Shown in pieces: positions 5,233-8,404 of a DNA stretch of 8,404 nt (position 1 is its first letter; the number at the start of each line of letters is the position of its first letter). Location of the stretch: the NCBI GenBank assembly GCA_018819005.1, contig JAHJQU010000386.1, positions 1 to 8,404 of the forward strand, given 5' to 3'. The stretch is from Pseudomonadota bacterium. GTDB taxonomy: Bacteria > Desulfobacterota > Desulfobacteria > Desulfobacterales > RPRI01. A program made the position numbers and the translations under genes. The notes below the pieces were generated by a model. It ran no database searches. It was not told the origin of the DNA and was given only the letters and a program-made list of their open reading frames with translations.

Positions 5233-6252
5233 TCAGCCGGTTCCTGATCCCTGGTTTTCATATTCCTGCCTTGCTTCCTCGTACAGAAGATTTTCGCTAT
5301 AGATATTCCTGGGGGAAAAGTGGAAGATTGTAAATTGTTTTGCTTTTGCTTTGGCCGCAATATACCCGGCCTGTCTTGCAGTTAGGTGAAGTTTTTTTTC
5401 AGCAAGCGCCCTGTCTTTATCAAGAAAACTTGCCTCAATATAAAGGTGGTCTGATTCATTGGCAAATTCAATGATTTTATCCAGATTTGATTTGCTGCAG
5501 GCAGCATCCACAATGTAGGTAATTTTCTGTCCCGGTGTAATAATGGCAATTTTATCAGTAAGTTCTCCAAGAATGAATTTATCGGTAAATGCTTTACCGC
5601 TTCCTGTACCTACCTCAAACTCCGAATCAGGATCTTGCCGGTTGAACAGCGCCTCCTTAAATATTCTCAACCACGGTCCGATTTCAAGCCCTAAAGATGC
5701 CACATTATCCTTTAATATATTAACATGAAAACGTTCTTTCATCGAAAAACCCAGGCAGGGTATCCCGTGGTCAAGAATTATGGTTGAAACTGTGAGGCCG
5801 GATTCTTCGTGCAGCAGGCCATTGAAAGGAATTGTTATTGTTTCAGGGTCGGGGAAAAACCTTTTAGTGCATCTGTATGTTTTTGTTACAAGTTCGTTTT
5901 TATTTGTTTCTGTTGCGTAAAGGACCAGTTGCTGGCTGTAATTTTCAACAAGATTCCATGAATATCCTGCAAGCTTGCCTTCGATATTTTTTAAAAACCC
6001 TTCCGGCCCGTACAGGTAAAGATTCTTGCTGCGCCCGAGAAAAAGTCGAAGCAACCTGTCAAAACCGGAAAAATGGTCCATGTGAGTATGTGAAATAAAA
6101 ACATGACTTATTTTCAGGATATCCCTTGGAGAGAGGGAATAAATATCACCAAGATCGAATAAGATCGCTCTTTTTTCAAAGAGGAAGGGTATAAATAAAC
6201 ACGGGTCTCCGAAAGGGCCGTTTACTGTTCTTGGATGGAAGAATGGGCGCAT
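5233..6252 (-). CDS. rnz: Ribonuclease Z-like metallo-beta-lactamase-fold hydrolase
   Basis: RNase Z is the endonuclease that removes the 3' trailer of tRNA precursors. Starting at the ATG at 6252, the protein has 339 residues. The di-zinc motif HTHMDH is at 55-60, in the setting SHTHMDHFSGFD. The remaining expected ligands are H162 (LDHGIPCLGF), D249 (YIVDA) and H311 (HFSPR), and H289 (HLTARQAG) fits the RNase Z accessory histidine motif. All catalytic residues are therefore present. The frame continues 13 codons upstream, but the downstream ATG is preferred. Its A overlaps the stop of the preceding gene (TAATG), and MRPFFHPRTVNGPFGDP looks like a natural N-terminus. Other MBL-fold hydrolases are possible, but the HFSPR end favours RNase Z. 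Confidence 0.87.
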   Translation of the reverse strand: MRPFFHPRTVNGPFGDPCLFIPFLFEKRAILFDLGDIYSLSPRDILKISHVFISHTHMDHFSGFDRLLRLFLGRSKNLYLYGPEGFLKNIEGKLAGYSWNLVENYSQQLVLYATETNKNELVTKTYRCTKRFFPDPETITIPFNGLLHEESGLTVSTIILDHGIPCLGFSMKERFHVNILKDNVASLGLEIGPWLRIFKEALFNRQDPDSEFEVGTGSGKAFTDKFILGELTDKIAIITPGQKITYIVDAACSKSNLDKIIEFANESDHLYIEASFLDKDRALAEKKLHLTARQAGYIAAKAKAKQFTIFHFSPRNIYSENLLYEEARQEYENQGSGTG

Positions 6253-6674
6253 TATGCCGGCAAAAATTTCATAACCTGTCTGTTGATACAAACATATATA
6301 TCTTCATCCGATCCGAAAATCTCAATAATATCTTTATGTTTTATCAGTTGTTCAATCACAAACGCTGTAACATACAAAGATACAACATTTGGTTGAGATA
6401 CCAGATTCCTGAAAGGGGCTATGGTATAATCGATATCAAAATCTTCGGAGCGGCTTAATTTTTCAAGGCACTTACGAATCTGTTCTTCCGTACCGTTCTT
6501 GTTGGTTGTTTCGATGAGACTGTTTTCGATGAGTTTCATCGCTATGGAGTTTGAAAGAGGTTCCAGACAATCTTTTATGCCGTGTATGGCCTGTCTTCGT
6601 GCATATTCTTTTGATGATTCTATTTTTGACAAGATACTTGCTTCTCTAGTACTTGGCCGAAAGACCTTAGCCAT
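6252..6674 (-). CDS. Unrecognised 140-residue protein coupled to RNase Z
   Basis: I do not recognise this protein. It looks soluble and largely helical, with no signal peptide and no membrane span. The N-terminus is basic (AKVFRPSTREAS, then EYARRQAIHGIKD). The middle is charged (about 55-80), and a hydrophobic helix-like stretch (NVVSLYVTAFVIEQLIKH, 96-113) precedes an acidic turn and the C-terminal DIYVCINRQVMKFLP. It has two cysteines in its first half and one near the end, with no metal-binding pattern. The ATG at 6674 is preceded by AAGGCGG, a good Shine-Dalgarno site. Its TAA stop shares a base with the RNase Z start codon, so translation of the two is coupled. That suggests, without proving it, a shared role in RNA metabolism. 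recJ lies upstream, behind a 263-bp spacer containing element A. Confidence 0.8.
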   Translation of the reverse strand: MAKVFRPSTREASILSKIESSKEYARRQAIHGIKDCLEPLSNSIAMKLIENSLIETTNKNGTEEQIRKCLEKLSRSEDFDIDYTIAPFRNLVSQPNVVSLYVTAFVIEQLIKHKDIIEIFGSDEDIYVCINRQVMKFLPA

Positions 6675-6746
6675 TATAGTCCGCCTTTTTAGTATGCATT
6701 GGGTTTAAAATAAAATTGAGAATAGTATTTATTTCATCGAATATTA

Positions 6747-6897
6747 TGAACATTTAAAAAGCCATATTGTAAACGGCAAAGTAGAAAGCTCATTATGCAA
6801 GACGCGCGAATCTTGAGGAATGAAGCGTACAGAGAAGTACGCTGCAATAACGAAAGATGAAGCGCAACACAGCAGAATGACTTTTTACAAAGCTGTT
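6747..6897 (+). repeat. Element A copy 2: 151-bp inverted-repeat element between recJ and the 140-aa gene
   Basis: This copy aligns base for base with 177-281 and 337-378 and lacks the hairpin insert. The best-conserved stretch runs from CTCATT through GGAATGAAGCGTAC, and again from GATGAAG to TTTTTAC. The inner left arm (AACGGC and GTAGAAAG, 6772-6788) still faces the right arm (CTTTTTAC, 6881-6888), with a few mismatches. The outer left arm (TTTAAAAAG, 6753-6761) is more decayed than in copy 1, so this looks like the older insertion. The central GCGTAC/GTACGC stem (6825-6830, 6837-6842) is intact around a different loop. No direct repeat is evident at its borders. Confidence 0.83.
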
Positions 6898-6937
6898 TGG
6901 CATAATAATTACTGACTAATTGAATTGCAAGGAAAAT

Positions 6938-8404
6938 CTAAACATCTTCAATAATGGCCTGAATGGTCTTATTACCGTTCCAGCGGTTCCATCTTAATCG
7001 AAATACCATTGTTTCAAAGAAATTTTTTTCTGATAAATACGGATCGATATTAAAGTGTATGGCATTAAGAATCTTTTTTTCCTTACAAGATGTCTGGCTT
7101 AATACCATTTTTCTGTGATTTCCTCCCACAATTTCAGAAGATAAAACTTCGATGTTACGCACAATAAAAAGAGGTTCAGGATTCCCTGTCCCGAAAGGTT
7201 TTAAGGATTCAAGCTCATCGGTTAATTCGACATTTATATCTTCAAATCCAATCTCGCAATCAATGTCCGTTAAAGGCGATGAATCTTGCATTCTTGCTGT
7301 TACTGTTTTTTCGAATTCCTGTCGGAACATTTCAATGTTCTGAATCTTTATCTTAATGCCGGCCGCCATGGAATGACCGCCAAAGGTATCAAGCAGATCA
7401 GAACATGCCATAAGCCCTTCATACAGATTAAATCCGGAAACACTTCTGGCAGAACCTTTGGCAAAACCATCTTTTTGCGCAAAAAGGACAACCGGCCGGT
7501 TAAATTTTTCGACCATCCTGGAAGCAACGATGCCAAGAATTCCTTCATGCCAGCTATGGTGGGACAGGACAACAGATCGATTTTGAAGAATCTCAGGGTT
7601 GTTGTTTACATGTTCCATGATGTATTCATAAATCTTTTTTTCTATATTCTGCCTGCTTGTATTCATCAGGTTCATTCGCTGTGCAATACGGCCTGCCGTA
7701 TCAGAGTCCTCGGTTAACAAGAGCTCAACAGCATCCTTCGCATGATCTACTCTTCCGAGCGCGTTTATCCTGGGGGCAAGCCTGAAGGCAATGTCTTCAG
7801 AATCTATCGGGTACTTGTTCGAACCGCAAGCTTTTATCAAAGCGCTGATTCCGATTCGGTTGCCCGAATTTATAAGGTCAAGGCCTGTTTTTGCAAAAAT
7901 TCTGTTTTCCCCTACAAGAGGCACCATGTCGGCCACTGTTCCAAGGGCGATCAGGTCGCAAAGATTTTTAAGATTAGGCTCCGGATGGCTGTTCCAGAAA
8001 TTCATGTCCCGGAGAAATTTCCGAAGAGACATAATGAGATAAAAAGCAACGCCAACTCCGGCGAGGTCTTCAAGACCCGAGTTGCAGTCTGCTCTTTTGG
8101 GGCTGACTAATGCTATTGCTTCGGGAAGTTTTTCAGGGACTATATGATGGTCTGTTATTACAATATCTATACCGGCATTGCGAGCGGCTATCACAGCGTC
8201 ATGGCTGCTTGAGCCGCAATCAACGGTTATAATCAGGTCTATCTTGTCCGGTATGGCAATATCATAAATATGGGTTTCCTGGAGGCCGTATCCTTCCTTT
8301 GTTCTGTGGGGAATGTAATATGAGACATCTGTACCGGTATGCCTTAAAAATTCCATAAGGATAGCGGTCGATGTTACCCCGTCCACATCGTAATCGCCGA
8401 AAAT
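6938..8404 (-). CDS. recJ: Single-stranded-DNA-specific 5'-3' exonuclease RecJ (5' truncated by window)
   Basis: RecJ degrades single-stranded DNA 5' to 3' in recombination and mismatch or base-excision repair. The frame stays open to the window edge, so the visible 488 residues lack only the N-terminus, roughly 70-80 residues by comparison with the family. DHH-family motifs appear in order: GDYDVDGVTS at the visible start, ITVDCGSS (D62), TDHH (84-87), LIALGTVADMVPL (about 151-163), and PRINALGRV. The DHHA1 part shows SHHSWHEGILGIVASR, KGSARS and GGHSMAAG. A C-terminal OB-type domain (about 380-488) ends at the TAG at 6938. All visible metal-binding residues are intact. It is transcribed towards the 140-aa gene and RNase Z, and may share a transcript with them if element A does not block readthrough. 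Confidence 0.96.
   Translation of the reverse strand: MFGDYDVDGVTSTAILMEFLRHTGTDVSYYIPHRTKEGYGLQETHIYDIAIPDKIDLIITVDCGSSSHDAVIAARNAGIDIVITDHHIVPEKLPEAIALVSPKRADCNSGLEDLAGVGVAFYLIMSLRKFLRDMNFWNSHPEPNLKNLCDLIALGTVADMVPLVGENRIFAKTGLDLINSGNRIGISALIKACGSNKYPIDSEDIAFRLAPRINALGRVDHAKDAVELLLTEDSDTAGRIAQRMNLMNTSRQNIEKKIYEYIMEHVNNNPEILQNRSVVLSHHSWHEGILGIVASRMVEKFNRPVVLFAQKDGFAKGSARSVSGFNLYEGLMACSDLLDTFGGHSMAAGIKIKIQNIEMFRQEFEKTVTARMQDSSPLTDIDCEIGFEDINVELTDELESLKPFGTGNPEPLFIVRNIEVLSSEIVGGNHRKMVLSQTSCKEKKILNAIHFNIDPYLSEKNFFETMVFRLRWNRWNGNKTIQAIIEDV

Noticed and set aside
6738..6906. Target-site duplication around element A copy 2
   Set aside because: The 9 bases on either side (ending ATTA on the left, starting TGGC on the right) do not match. 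Any duplication has decayed or the borders differ.
7286..8110. Plus-strand open frames of 83-143 codons opposite recJ
   Set aside because: They are antisense shadows of the well-conserved recJ frame, without family features.

Overview
The window looks like ordinary housekeeping chromosome from a moderately AT-rich Gram-negative bacterium. My best guess is a member of the Desulfobacterota (sulfate-reducing 'deltaproteobacteria'). That guess rests on a ruvC-ruvA-ruvB order followed by a bactofilin, the style of the RuvB and RNase Z proteins, and intergenic inverted-repeat elements of a kind I associate with that group. It is an inference, not something the DNA proves.

Left part (1-2204, + strand): the 3' end of ruvC, then a 394-bp spacer, then ruvA and ruvB overlapping by ATGA. 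These encode the Holliday-junction resolvase and the RuvAB branch-migration motor. The spacer is almost filled by two abutting non-coding inverted-repeat elements: element A at 177-378 and element B at 381-533. A 9-bp direct repeat suggests that A inserted into the tip of B, and A carries a further hairpin insert. After ruvB lies a GC-rich REP-like palindromic stretch.

Middle (2329-3473, + strand): a one-pass membrane protein with a coiled coil and an unrecognised C-terminal domain overlaps a small bactofilin gene. The pair is probably an envelope or cytoskeletal module. A CYTH-family (class IV adenylate cyclase/triphosphatase-like) gene converges on it from the minus strand (3482-4117). It is divergent from the ribosomal protein genes rplM-rpsI (4293-5166), which have a candidate promoter and a clear intrinsic terminator.

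Right part (5233-8404, minus strand): recJ (5' end outside the window), a second copy of element A, an unrecognised 140-aa gene, and a ribonuclease Z gene whose start codon overlaps the stop of that 140-aa gene (TAATG).

The coding content is mostly conventional. The most interesting material is the family of nested intergenic elements, the bactofilin partner without a peptidase domain, and the unknown protein translationally coupled to RNase Z. I see no CRISPR array, tRNA, rRNA, transposase or phage gene.
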